Source of the DNA: Bacteroidales bacterium
Lineage (GTDB): Bacteria > Bacteroidota > Bacteroidia > Bacteroidales > F082
Length of the DNA stretch: 18,327 bases
NCBI GenBank assembly: GCA_017508895.1
Contig: JAFWRA010000040.1
Coordinates: 1-18,327, forward strand
Reading direction: 5' to 3'
This document shows, piece after piece, positions 1-7,735 of this stretch (position 1 is its first letter; every line of letters starts with the position of its first letter). Position numbers and translations under genes: made by a program. The notes below the pieces were generated by a model that had not been told where the DNA came from, ran no database searches, and saw nothing but the letters and a program-made list of their open reading frames with translations.

Positions 1-2
1 CC

Positions 3-458
3 GAATTGGGGCATTGCGTGTTCAACGATATGGTGAACGAAGTAGCGCCCAAGTTCGAGCAAGCCGATGGCCTCGTGGTCGGTTCGCCGGTGTATTACGC
101 CGGCCCTAACGGAACGCTCACCAACTTGCTCGACCGCCTGTTTTTCAGCACCCCGTTCGACAAACGGATGAAGGTGGGTGCGGCAGTCGTCTCAGCACGT
201 CGCGGCGGCACCACAGCCGCTTTCGATAGACTCAACAAGTATTTCACCATCAGCGAGATGCCCATCGCGAGCAGCCGCTATTGGAACATGGTGCATGGAC
301 ACTCCGCTGAAGACGTGATGAAAGACGAAGAAGGCGTGCAAATCATGCGCATCTTGGGCCGCAACATGGCCTTCCTCATCCGCGCCATCGCAGCCGAACG
401 CGAACGCAATGGACTGCCCGAAAAGGAAGTGACGAAATACACCAATTTCATCCGATAA
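3..458 (+). CDS. Flavodoxin family NAD(P)H-dependent FMN reductase, 5'-truncated
   Basis: The reading frame is open at the left window edge, so the N-terminal part of the flavodoxin fold is missing; an internal TTG at position 6 is not a credible start. About 151 residues remain. The first visible residues (His-Cys-Val-Phe-Asn-Asp) match the segment that follows the Cys-rich loop in NADPH-dependent FMN reductase-like proteins. Next comes a typical FMN-binding loop, GSPVYYAGPNGTL, followed by LDRLFF, and later a conserved SARRGGTT loop. Such proteins bind FMN in the cytoplasm and reduce flavin, quinone or nitro compounds with NAD(P)H; the actual substrate cannot be read here. The acetyltransferase gene begins 47 bases downstream on the same strand, so the two may be co-transcribed. 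Family assignment is firm, function is not. Confidence 0.85.
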   Translation, partial: ELGHCVFNDMVNEVAPKFEQADGLVVGSPVYYAGPNGTLTNLLDRLFFSTPFDKRMKVGAAVVSARRGGTTAAFDRLNKYFTISEMPIASSRYWNMVHGHSAEDVMKDEEGVQIMRILGRNMAFLIRAIAAERERNGLPEKEVTKYTNFIR

Positions 459-505
459 AACGCTATTTGGCAAAGTGTCTCAAATAATCTGCAAAATTGG
501 GAATT

Positions 506-1153
506 ATGGAAATAAAAAACCGGCCCAACCCCAACGAGGCTTTCCCGAATCCCAACATCCCAAGCCTCTGCTTCATCAAGAACGTGGTGAAGAGCCCGCG
601 TATCATCATTGGCGACTATACCTATTATGATGACGTGGATGGTGCAGACCAATTCGAGAAGCACGTCACTCATTTCTACGACTTCATTGGCGACCGGCTG
701 ATTATCGGCAAGTTTTGCGCTATCGCCAAAGGTGTGGAGTTTGTGATGAATGGTGCCAACCACAGGATGGACGGCGTGACGACTTATCCGTTTTATGTCA
801 TAGGCGGTGACTGGGGTAGCGCAATTGCTCCAGTGAAAGATGAATTGCCTCTGAAAGGCGATACCATTGTGGGCAACGACGTTTGGATTGGTCAGCATGT
901 CACCATCATGCCGGGTGTCCATATTGGCGACGGAGCCATTATCGGTGCCAATTCGGTGGTTGCCTCGGACATTCCTCCCTACGCTGTTGCCGTGGGGAAT
1001 CCCTGCCGTGTGGTCAGAAAGCGCTTCGACGACGAATTCATCGCTTATTTGCTGGAACTGAAATGGTGGGATTGGGACATTGAAAAAATTGAGGCTAATT
1101 TTGAGGCCTTGTCAAGTGGTAATCTATCGTTAATCAGAAAGGTAAGTAGATGA
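506..1153 (+). CDS. Vat/CatB-like xenobiotic acetyltransferase (hexapeptide repeat)
   Basis: This 215-residue protein is of usual length for the xenobiotic acyltransferase group of left-handed beta-helix enzymes, which move an acetyl group from acetyl-CoA to a hydroxyl of a drug or sugar. The diagnostic stretch is present: GDYTYYDD near residue 36, IGDRLIIGKFCAIAKGV at 61-77 and NGANHRMDG at 82-90. His86 in the last corresponds to the catalytic base of streptogramin A acetyltransferases. Hexapeptide turns continue through residues about 118-155 (IVGNDVWIG, VHIGDGAIIGANSVV), and the closing AVGNPCRVVRKRF element is typical. ATG at 506 is preferred over TTG at 497, which would add only three residues. 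Similarity to Vat does not prove drug resistance; many chromosomal members have unknown acceptors. It probably follows the upstream reductase in one transcript. Confidence 0.9.
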   Translation: MEIKNRPNPNEAFPNPNIPSLCFIKNVVKSPRIIIGDYTYYDDVDGADQFEKHVTHFYDFIGDRLIIGKFCAIAKGVEFVMNGANHRMDGVTTYPFYVIGGDWGSAIAPVKDELPLKGDTIVGNDVWIGQHVTIMPGVHIGDGAIIGANSVVASDIPPYAVAVGNPCRVVRKRFDDEFIAYLLELKWWDWDIEKIEANFEALSSGNLSLIRKVSR

Positions 1154-1190
1154 GCAGAATTAGTCACATAAAATGCAGGAGAATTTGGCC

Positions 1191-1270
1191 GTCAGCAATC
1201 AGCCATCAGCAGTCAGCTATCGTGCTACCAAGCTGATAGCTGACGGCTGATAGCTTACAGCTGAGAAGCT
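1191..1270. repeat. Palindromic array of degenerate 7-bp repeats
   Basis: The core TCAGC occurs at 1192, 1199, 1206 and 1213, an exact 7-base period. Its complement-side core GCTGA or GCTTA/GCTGA follows at 1232, 1239, 1246, 1253 and 1260, again with period 7. The two halves are inverted to each other. The inner stem pairs 1205-1221 with 1235-1251 at 16 of 17 positions, around a loop of 13 bases, and weaker pairing continues outward. The element sits between the acetyltransferase stop and the next start. It is not a simple terminator because no T run follows. It could fold as a long RNA hairpin or be a non-autonomous repeat of the genome. Confidence 0.85.
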
Positions 1271-1310
1271 TATAATAATGCAGTTTTATATTGAACAGTT
1301 ATTTAAAAAT

Positions 1311-1847
1311 ATGAAAAAAGTAATCGTAATCTCAACAAGTCTCCGCCCCGGCTCGAACAGCCACGCTTTAGCGGAGCAATTTGCCAAGGGCGCGGAAGCT
1401 GCCGGGCATCAAGTGGAGTTCGTCTCACTCAGAGGCAAGGAAATCAAGTTTTGCATCGGCTGCCTGTCATGCCAAAAGACGGGCGCCTGCGTCATCAAGG
1501 ACGATGTGCCGGCCATTATGGGGAGCGTGCTCAACGCCGATGTGGTCTGCTGGGCCACGCCCATCTATTACTACGAAATGAGCGGCCAGATGAAGACCCT
1601 CATCGACCGAATGAACGCGATGTATCCCAAGGATTACAAGTTCCGCGACGTCTATCTGCTGACCACTGCAGCCGAGAACGAGGAGTTCGTGCCGAAGCGC
1701 GCCGAAAGCGGTCTGCAGGGCTGGATCGACTGCTATGGCAAGTCAAGTCTCAAAGGTCATATCTTTTGCGGTGGCGTAGGCGGCCCAAAAGAGATTGAAG
1801 GCAACGCCAAGTTGCAGGAGGCTTATGACTTAGGCAAACAAGTTTGA
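1311..1847 (+). CDS. Iron-sulfur flavoprotein-like NAD(P)H-dependent reductase
   Basis: The product has 178 residues, the usual size for the flavodoxin-like NADPH-dependent FMN reductase family. The N-terminal strand and phosphate loop (KKVIVISTSLRPGSNS) starts at the ATG at 1311; an earlier in-frame ATG at 1278 would add 11 residues before the fold and is less likely. Four cysteines at 48, 51, 54 and 60 form the compact CX2CX2CX5C pattern of iron-sulfur flavoproteins, where it holds a [4Fe-4S] cluster. ATPIYYYEMSGQMKTLIDR at about 82-100 is the second FMN-contact region. It should be a cytoplasmic electron-transfer flavoprotein; donor and acceptor are unknown. A strong hairpin terminator lies just downstream, and a palindromic repeat array lies just upstream, so it is probably transcribed separately or as the last gene of an operon. 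Confidence 0.87.
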   Translation: MKKVIVISTSLRPGSNSHALAEQFAKGAEAAGHQVEFVSLRGKEIKFCIGCLSCQKTGACVIKDDVPAIMGSVLNADVVCWATPIYYYEMSGQMKTLIDRMNAMYPKDYKFRDVYLLTTAAENEEFVPKRAESGLQGWIDCYGKSSLKGHIFCGGVGGPKEIEGNAKLQEAYDLGKQV

Positions 1848-1872
1848 CTCTTTTAAGGAATGAAACTGTATG

Positions 1873-1906
1873 CCGCCGCAAGCGTTATCTTTTGCGGCGG
1901 TTTTTT
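1873..1906 (+). terminator. Intrinsic terminator of the flavoprotein gene
   Basis: CCGCCGCAA at 1873-1881 pairs perfectly with TTGCGGCGG at 1892-1900 around a 10-base loop, followed by six T residues at 1901-1906. The T run overlaps the stop codon (TTA on this strand, 1905-1907) of the convergent NifX-like gene. On the opposite strand no T run follows the stem, so it should act mainly on the plus-strand transcript. Confidence 0.9.
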
Positions 1907-2267
1907 ATTCGTGGTGATGCCCCTCGCAGTGGTGGTGGCAACTGGAATCGCCATAAACAATGGTGCCGTTGAGAAACATGGCAAGCACCTGCTCCACAGG
2001 AAGCTCGGGGGCGCCAGCATGGATACGAATGCCCAACTGGTTCAGGAGATTGACTGCGCCTTGGCCCAATCCACCACAAAGCACATCGGTGCAACCCTGC
2101 TCAGCCAAGAACCTCGGCATGGCACCGTGCTCATGCTCGGGCGCCTGCAGTACCTGTTGATCAACGATCTTTCCGTTTTCAACATTGAAAAAGGTGACTT
2201 GTGGCGCTTTCCCGAAGTGCTGCCACAGTTTGCCCTCATTGGTGGGTATAGCTATTCTTTGATTCAT
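1905..2267 (-). CDS. NifX/NifB-type dinitrogenase iron-molybdenum cofactor family protein
   Basis: This 120-residue protein matches the small single-domain family that includes NifX, NafY and archaeal MTH1175-like proteins. They share an RNase H-like fold that binds iron-sulfur or iron-molybdenum cluster precursors. Visible hallmarks are the N-terminal RIAIPTNEG, the HFGKAPQVTFF segment, and CGGLGQGAVNLLNQLGI near residues 68-84. The C-terminal tail ends Cys-His-His-His-Cys-Glu-Gly-His-His-His-Glu, a likely metal-binding extension. The start at Met (2265-2267) fits the family; the nine codons before it are probably untranslated. No nitrogenase genes are in the window, and in Bacteroidales such proteins usually stand alone, so a role in metal or cluster handling is the safe statement. 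A TATCTTTG promoter box lies 24 bases upstream. Confidence 0.85.
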   Translation of the reverse strand: MNQRIAIPTNEGKLWQHFGKAPQVTFFNVENGKIVDQQVLQAPEHEHGAMPRFLAEQGCTDVLCGGLGQGAVNLLNQLGIRIHAGAPELPVEQVLAMFLNGTIVYGDSSCHHHCEGHHHE

Positions 2268-2276
2268 AATAGTCGG

Positions 2277-2308
2277 TTTTGGAAATTTCGGCAAAGATAG
2301 TACTTTTG
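2277..2308 (+). promoter_or_regulatory. Bacteroidetes promoter for the secreted protease-like gene
   Basis: TTTG at 2277-2280, a 20-base spacer and TACTTTTG at 2301-2308 match the Bacteroidetes TTTG / TAnnTTTG promoter exactly. The box ends 18 bases before the ATG at 2327, giving a short leader. Confidence 0.75.
2292..2299 (-). promoter_or_regulatory. Bacteroidetes -7 box for the NifX-like gene
   Basis: The minus strand reads TATCTTTG, a full match to TAnnTTTG. A TTG lies about 18 bases upstream on that strand. The box ends 24 bases before the start codon at 2267 and lies back to back with the divergent box at 2301-2308. Confidence 0.65.
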
Positions 2309-2326
2309 CAGCAAATTCAATTCAAA

Positions 2327-3253
2327 ATGAAGATCAAAAACATTCTCACGGCATTGTTCACACTGGCGATAATGAGCATGTCAGCCCAAGACAACACCGA
2401 AGGTGAAACGTTCCAACTCACCAAACAGGGCGCGCATTATGTGTTCACCGCCAGCATCAATGGCATAGCGGATGCCACAATCTTGGTAGAATCAGGCATA
2501 CCAGCCTTGCTGGTTGACTCGGCTTTTGTTTTCAGTAGTGGCATTCTGTCAGATATGGAACTGACTGTCATCGACAAAGAGAAACTAAGCCTCGCCGGTC
2601 GCGTCTATAAGATCACTCACAAAGCAAATGGAACGGTGCGTATTGGCAACAACACCTCCTATGTCGGCGACGTGTTCGTGCTGTCAAATTACGACTATGG
2701 GCCATACGAAGTGGCAGTGCCGGTGATGTATCTGCACAACGATCTCGACGATGGCAGTCGCATCGTCAGCCTCGATCTTGGCAACCAAAGCTTTCAGATG
2801 CTGGGCAGGGCATCGCTCAAGGCCATCAATGCAGACTACACGAAGAGCAACATGAACACAGATACCTACGAAGGGATGTTCGCAATTGAGACAAGCATGA
2901 CGCTTGACGACGGGATAAAACCAAGAACGCTCAGCGGCAATTTCATGATCGATTTTGGCAACCCAGAACTGTTATTCCTATTACATCAGACCGAAGAGGT
3001 CCATAGGTTTCTTGCCGACAACGCCGACATGGAACTGCGGGAGGCCACCACTCCGAGCGGTGAGGTGGTGGGGCAATTCATCCTCACAAAACAATGCCAG
3101 CTTTTCGGCATCGCTTTCCCTAATGCCGTGGTTGTCATTACCAGAAACCTGCCTTTGTTTACAACACCTGGCAACATCGGCCTGAAATTCTTTGAAAGAG
3201 CCCATGCCATTTTCGATTTTGACCAATCTGTTGTTTATATGAAAGGGAAATAG
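2327..3253 (+). CDS. Secreted retropepsin-like/aspartyl protease-fold protein with altered motifs
   Basis: The 308-residue product starts with a signal peptide (KIKN, then a hydrophobic stretch ending near Ser-Met-Ser-Ala at 20), so it is exported to the periplasm or surface. Two segments look like the two aspartate loops of a pepsin-like fold. The first, ATILVESGIPALLVDSAF at about 50-67, has Glu55-Ser-Gly where D-T/S-G is expected. The second, FMIDFGNPELLFL near 206-218, has Asp209-Phe-Gly. Relatives annotated as aspartyl protease or hypothetical occur in Bacteroidales as far as I recall. With the first aspartate replaced and the second motif changed, catalysis is doubtful and a binding role is possible. 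The ATG at 2327 is chosen because it begins the signal peptide; the earlier in-frame ATG at 2279 lies within the promoter. Confidence 0.6.
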   Translation: MKIKNILTALFTLAIMSMSAQDNTEGETFQLTKQGAHYVFTASINGIADATILVESGIPALLVDSAFVFSSGILSDMELTVIDKEKLSLAGRVYKITHKANGTVRIGNNTSYVGDVFVLSNYDYGPYEVAVPVMYLHNDLDDGSRIVSLDLGNQSFQMLGRASLKAINADYTKSNMNTDTYEGMFAIETSMTLDDGIKPRTLSGNFMIDFGNPELLFLLHQTEEVHRFLADNADMELREATTPSGEVVGQFILTKQCQLFGIAFPNAVVVITRNLPLFTTPGNIGLKFFERAHAIFDFDQSVVYMKGK

Positions 3254-3294
3254 CAGATGATTTGCAACAAGCGGCTTGGGGTGAAACATAGACC

Positions 3295-4146
3295 TCAATC
3301 CAATGTTCTAAATTCAGTAGGCGACACTCCTGTTTCATGCTTGAAATAGCGGCTGAAAATAGACTGCTCGCCAAAGCCTAACATGTCGGCAATAGCCTGC
3401 ACGGAGAGGTCGTGCCGTATATGCAGTAACATTTTGGCCTCGGCGATGATCTTGACGCGAATCCAATAGGCAGCATTGTGACCTGTTTCCTGCTTGACAA
3501 CCGCACTGAAGTACTTAGGTGTTAGACAAGCTCGTTCAGCATAAAAACCCACATCATGGTGCTTACGGAAATGCTGGGCCAAATCGGAATGGAACTGCAT
3601 ACTGACACGTTTATTGGCACTGGTTTCATTCAGTTTACTTTTGCGGTATTGGCTGAGCAACCGCAGTAAAAACTCCAACAAACGGGTCATCAATATCCTA
3701 CTGTCAGGGAGTTCGAGACGTTTGATTTCACGCATCCCTTCCACTACATCCGTTATCATCCTGTATTCATGCTTGTCGAGTTTCACGCATGGGTTGGGCT
3801 CGTAGCGATAGCGCATCTGGTTGATGATTTGCAACATGGGATCGTTCAGTACCGATGCATCAACGACTATCAAAGTGGCAAGGTAATCATCGGTTTTGCT
3901 CACCTTACATACGCTATGGTTAGGGAAAATCACGCCAACGGTTTGTTTCTCGGAGTAGTCAGGCTGATTATCGTACAACAGTTGTATATGGCCTTTATGT
4001 CCAATACAGATGACGTAATCAGACGATACAAACGGTTTATCGCCTGTTGGCAATCCTCTGATATCATCAAGGACGACTATGCCTTCATCCTTAATCTTTT
4101 GGAGATTGTTTAGCAATGGGTGAGAAGTTGTCTGCTGTTCTTTCAT
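3295..4146 (-). CDS. AraC family transcriptional regulator
   Basis: The protein has 283 residues. The C-terminal third holds the two helix-turn-helix motifs of AraC/XylS regulators: the first around FYAERACLTPKYFSAVVKQE, the second around LSVQAIADMLGFGEQSIFSR, ending with FKHETGVSPTEFR. The first ~180 residues form a cupin-like sensor with a segment SSDYVICIGHKGHIQLLYDN; its ligand is not recognisable. The start is placed at the Met encoded at 4144-4146, since 20 codons upstream would run through a good promoter. The gene points away from the Cthe_2159-like gene at 4282, with 135 bases between starts, which makes that envelope cassette a candidate target. It converges with the protease-like gene, 41 bases apart, without an obvious terminator. 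Confidence 0.92.
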   Translation of the reverse strand: MKEQQTTSHPLLNNLQKIKDEGIVVLDDIRGLPTGDKPFVSSDYVICIGHKGHIQLLYDNQPDYSEKQTVGVIFPNHSVCKVSKTDDYLATLIVVDASVLNDPMLQIINQMRYRYEPNPCVKLDKHEYRMITDVVEGMREIKRLELPDSRILMTRLLEFLLRLLSQYRKSKLNETSANKRVSMQFHSDLAQHFRKHHDVGFYAERACLTPKYFSAVVKQETGHNAAYWIRVKIIAEAKMLLHIRHDLSVQAIADMLGFGEQSIFSRYFKHETGVSPTEFRTLD

Positions 4147-4150
4147 GTGA

Positions 4151-4181
4151 CAAAAATACGGGTGTTTTTCAAAAAAACAAA
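4151..4181 (-). promoter_or_regulatory. Bacteroidetes promoter for the AraC gene, nearly leaderless
   Basis: Reading the minus strand, TTTG (4181-4178), a 19-base spacer and TATTTTTG (4158-4151) match the promoter consensus in both sequence and spacing. The -7 box ends only four bases before the proposed ATG, so the transcript would begin at or within a few bases of the start codon. Confidence 0.7.
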
Positions 4182-4245
4182 GACAATCCGACTTTTTGCC
4201 ATACAATTCGCCCTTTGTGCTACCTTTTGCTAGAGTTTAAGGTTA

Positions 4246-4253
4246 TATTTTTG
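4246..4253 (+). promoter_or_regulatory. Candidate -7 box for the first Cthe_2159-like gene
   Basis: TATTTTTG matches TAnnTTTG and lies 28 bases before the ATG at 4282. The nearest upstream TTTG (4226-4229) is 16 bases away, shorter than usual, so this promoter may be weak or need an activator such as the divergent AraC protein. Confidence 0.5.
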
Positions 4254-4281
4254 CGACTCATAAACATTAATAGCAGTAATC

Positions 4282-7200
4282 ATGTACAAGAAATTCCTGA
4301 TTTTCTTCGCAATGCTCGGCATTTCATCAGCCTTGATAGCTGGCGGAGGAGGCCGCACCAACCATTATTTTGGAAACACTAATTCTCTAGAATCTTCATT
4401 AGAAGATAACAGTGTGACCGTGGTTTACGACGGCTCATCCGCAACCGTGACCGTGGCCGACAACGTGGCGGATTTCCTCACCGTCACGCAAAGCGGGGCA
4501 CACGTCTCAATAGCGCAAAGCAGTGACTTGGCCAGCGAAATCACCTATACGCTTTCTGGCTCATCAACCGACGGCGAGTTTTACATGTCAGGTTCCTACA
4601 AAGCCACTATCGAACTAAATGGCCTCACACTGACGAACACAACGCCTGTTTACAGCGGTGCTGCCATCCATATCCAAAACAGCAAACGCATTAATTTGAA
4701 AGTCATCACGGGCACCACCAATACACTTGTCGATGCTGCCAGCGGATCGCAAAAAGGCTGCCTTTATGTAAAGGGACACGCTGAGTTCAAGCAAAAAGGT
4801 ACACTTAACGTTGTGGGCAACGTAAAACACGGCATCAAGGCAGGTGAATACATCAGCATCAAGAATGCCACCATCAACGTGACTTCTGCGGTAGGCGATG
4901 GCATCTCGTGCAACCAATATTTCCTCATGGAAAGTGGAACCGTCAATATCAGTGGAACCGATGACGATGGCATCCAATGCGACCTCGACGGTGACACACC
5001 TACAGGCATCACCACCGACCATGAGGACGAAGACTCAGGCAACGTCTATATCAGCGGCGGCACTATTACCATCACCTGTGACGCTATTGCTGCCAAAGGC
5101 ATAAAAAGCGCAGGCGACATTTACATCTCCGATGAACCCGTGATCAACATTACCACAACGGGTATTGGCACATGGGATGAAGAAGATTTGGAAACGAAAG
5201 CGGCTTGCTGTCTGAATGCCGATGGCAACATCGACATCAGTGGCGGCACGCTCTCACTCACTTCCACTGGCTCAGGAGGCAAAGGCATGAAATGCGACAC
5301 CTTGATGACCATCAGTGGCGGTGATATCACGGTCGCCACTTCGGGCGGGCTTTATTATAATAATGGTGTAACTGAGAATACAAATTATACAGGCAATACC
5401 GACCATATCAACAGTGCCTATTATTCCTCGCCGAAGGGCATCAAGGCAGGCACAAAGACCGAAGTAGGCACGAATAATTACACCTATAGCGGCGGCCTGA
5501 TTATCAGCGGTGGCACCATTTATGTCACCACATCAGGGCACAACGGTGAAGGCATTGAGAGTAAGAACTATTTCGACATCATGGGCGGCCATATCACCGT
5601 GGAATCATACGACGACGGCTTCAATGCAGGACGCGACATGAACATCACCAGTGGTTATGTTTATTCAAGGACTTCCAACAACGATGGCATGGACTCCAAT
5701 GGCAATTTCTATATTAGAGGCGGGTTGGTGTATGCTATCGGCGCATCTTCACCAGAAGTGGCCATCGATGCGAACACAGAGGGAGGCTATAAGCTCTATG
5801 TGCTTGGAGGAACGGTGATTGCCATTGGTGGTATTGAGTCGGGTGCTTCGCTCCAACAGGCTTGCTACCGAGCCTCATCGGTGAGTAGCAACACCTGGCA
5901 TTCTATGACCTACGGCAACAATGTAATCGCCTTTTTAACACCGACAATTAACAGCGGTGGTGGCCCTGGTGGCGGAGGTCCCGGAGGTGGTGGCCCTGGC
6001 GGAGGTGGCCCTGGTGGAAATTCTTCTGCTATGATCATTTCGGCTCCGTCCACACCAACAATTAAGAAAAATGTCACAGTTACAGGAGGCACCAGTCTTT
6101 TTGGAGGCAAATGCTATCTTGATGCCACAATCAGCGGAGGCTCCAACGTTTCACTTAGTAATTACAGCAGTAGCGGCAGCGGTAGCGGTTCATTATCCTA
6201 CCGTTTCAACATTGCAGGTAACTGGAGCACAGCCTCCAATTGGAGTTCAGGATTGGTGCCAGGTTCGGGCGCAGAGGTCTTTATCAATGCGGACTGCCAA
6301 CTCGATACAAACGCACAAGTGACCGACCTGTCTGTCGCAAGGAGCAAAGTCCTAACGTTGGGTTCAGGCCAATCCTTGACTGTTTCAGGTGATTTGACCA
6401 ATACCTCGGTTTCTGGCTTGGTCATAGCCGATGGCGCACAATTAGTTAACGGCTCTGAAAATGTAAAAGCAACCATCCAAAAGAATATATCCGCTTATTC
6501 GCAGAACGGAGGTTGGTATCTCATTGCCTCACCAATGAGCACAAGCGTCACCCCGAGCGAGAGCAATGGCCTGCTTAACGGCTCCTATGACCTTTACCTC
6601 TTCGATGAAACCGAAGAATTGGAATGGCGCAACTATAAAGCCAATGCGTTCACCACAATCGAAAACACTATAGGTTATCTCTATGCTAACAGTGGCGATG
6701 TCACCTTAGCCTTTGCAGGAACCTTGGTTCCCTCAGACAATAATGTGGAACTGACGGGACTGTCGGCATCAGGCACTCATTTCAACCTATGGAACCTTAT
6801 CGGCAACCCCTTCCCGTGCAATGCCTATCTCGGCAATGGTCAGGCTTTTTACAAGATGAACGATGCAGGCGATGAGATTGAGTCTGTGGTAGCGGGAACA
6901 GCTATTGCCCCGATGGAAGCCGTGTTTGTGGAAGCCACTTCAGCCACATTCTCCAAAACGCCCTCACGCTTAGTTGGCAACCTTAACATCAAGCTTATGA
7001 GTAGCGACAATACAAGGTCTAATGCTTTAATAAAAGAAGACAATGCCATCGTGACTTTCGGTGAAGGCTGCACTCTTGGCAAATACATGCTCAACAAGGA
7101 CGCCTCCAAACTTTACATCCCACAGGAGGGTCATGAATACGCAATAGTAAACAGGGACTACGAAGACGAGGTGCCGCTCTGTTTCAAAGCCTCCGAAAAT

Positions 7201-7580
7201 GGCACATATACCCTTGTGATTGATGCTGAAAATGTCGAGATGAACTACCTTCATCTCATCGACAATTTGACTGGAATCGACACGGATTTACTAGCTGAGC
7301 CAAATTACACTTTCGTGGCGAATACAACAGACTATGCTAACCGTTTTCATTTGGTCTTTAGTGCAGAAGCCAATTTTGTCTATTTCAATGGCGGCGATTG
7401 GGTAGTCAGCAATGAAGACAATGCCACCCTGCAACTTATTGACATGAAGGGATGCATCTTAAGGAAACGCCTATTGATGGCAATACTACTTTGGGCGTGG
7501 ACAACCTTACCCCAGGCGTGTATGTCATTCGCTTGATAAGCAATGGCGAAATGAAGACGCAAAAAGTGAGCGTAAAATGA
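4282..7580 (+). pseudogene. Cthe_2159-like carbohydrate-binding T9SS protein, frameshifted at its C-terminus
   Basis: The uninterrupted frame runs 4282-7536 (1084 residues). Residues 1-20 form a signal peptide with no lipobox. Residues about 40-555 are a beta-helical region of the Cthe_2159 type (carbohydrate-binding domain, formerly DUF4353), with many turns such as GIKAGEYISI, GDGISCNQYF and GMDSNGNFYIRGG. A linker of GGGGP units follows at about 558-580, then a short closing beta segment, then an N-W-S-T-A-S-N-W-S-S region and an FNLWNLIGNPF segment common in T9SS cargo. From codon 7459 the frame turns into unrelated residues, while the -1 frame from 7461 to the TGA at 7578-7580 encodes a good T9SS type A ending (VDNLTPGVYVIRL, then MKTQKVSVK). 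One lost base near 7459-7463 explains this. Intact length would be about 1099 residues. The ligand is probably an acidic or other plant or microbial polysaccharide, inferred from the family only. Confidence 0.85.
5954..6018 (+). repeat. In-frame 15-bp tandem repeat encoding GGGGP
   Basis: About four units of a degenerate 15-base repeat (ggtggtggccct-like) encode Gly-Gly-Gly-Gly-Pro and form a flexible linker after the beta-helix. The paralogue at 7736 carries similar Gly-rich runs inside and at its very C-terminus. Confidence 0.85.
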
Positions 7581-7659
7581 GGAATAAACATCAATAATAA
7601 AAAAGAAACAACTCAAAATTGAATGAGAACTTTTCTGTAATTCATTTGTTTTTTTCGTT

Positions 7660-7689
7660 AAGACATAGTCTTTGGGCTATGTCTTTTTT
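7660..7689 (+). terminator. Intrinsic terminator after the first Cthe_2159-like gene
   Basis: AAGACATAG at 7660-7668 pairs perfectly with CTATGTCTT at 7677-7685 around an 8-base loop, and T residues run from 7684 to 7689. It separates the two paralogous genes, so the second needs its own promoter; a near-consensus TTAATTTG at 7712-7719 is a candidate. Confidence 0.85.
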
Positions 7690-7735
7690 GGCTTTCGAAT
7701 AATAAAACACCTTAATTTGTGATTATTATAGAAAT

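Noticed and set aside
278..922. A 214-codon minus-strand frame opposite the first two genes
   Set aside because: It spans two well-supported genes and their gap, shows no recognisable motif, and is explained as an antisense shadow.
506..1153. Acquired streptogramin resistance gene
   Set aside because: The Vat-like motifs are present, but no mobile element or cargo signature flanks the gene; chromosomal relatives with unknown substrates are common.
1191..1270. CRISPR array
   Set aside because: Units are 7 bases with no spacers, and the two halves are inverted.
1905..2267. Evidence of nitrogen fixation
   Set aside because: The NifX-like fold is widespread in non-fixing anaerobes and no nitrogenase or nif cluster gene is in the window.
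5910..6110. Proline-rich minus-strand frame
   Set aside because: It is the complement of the Gly-Pro linker repeat in the carbohydrate-binding gene.
7456..7463. Programmed -1 ribosomal frameshifting at the T9SS junction
   Set aside because: The sequence ATCTTAAG has no X-XXY-YYZ heptamer and no strong stem directly downstream was seen; a simple indel explains it better.
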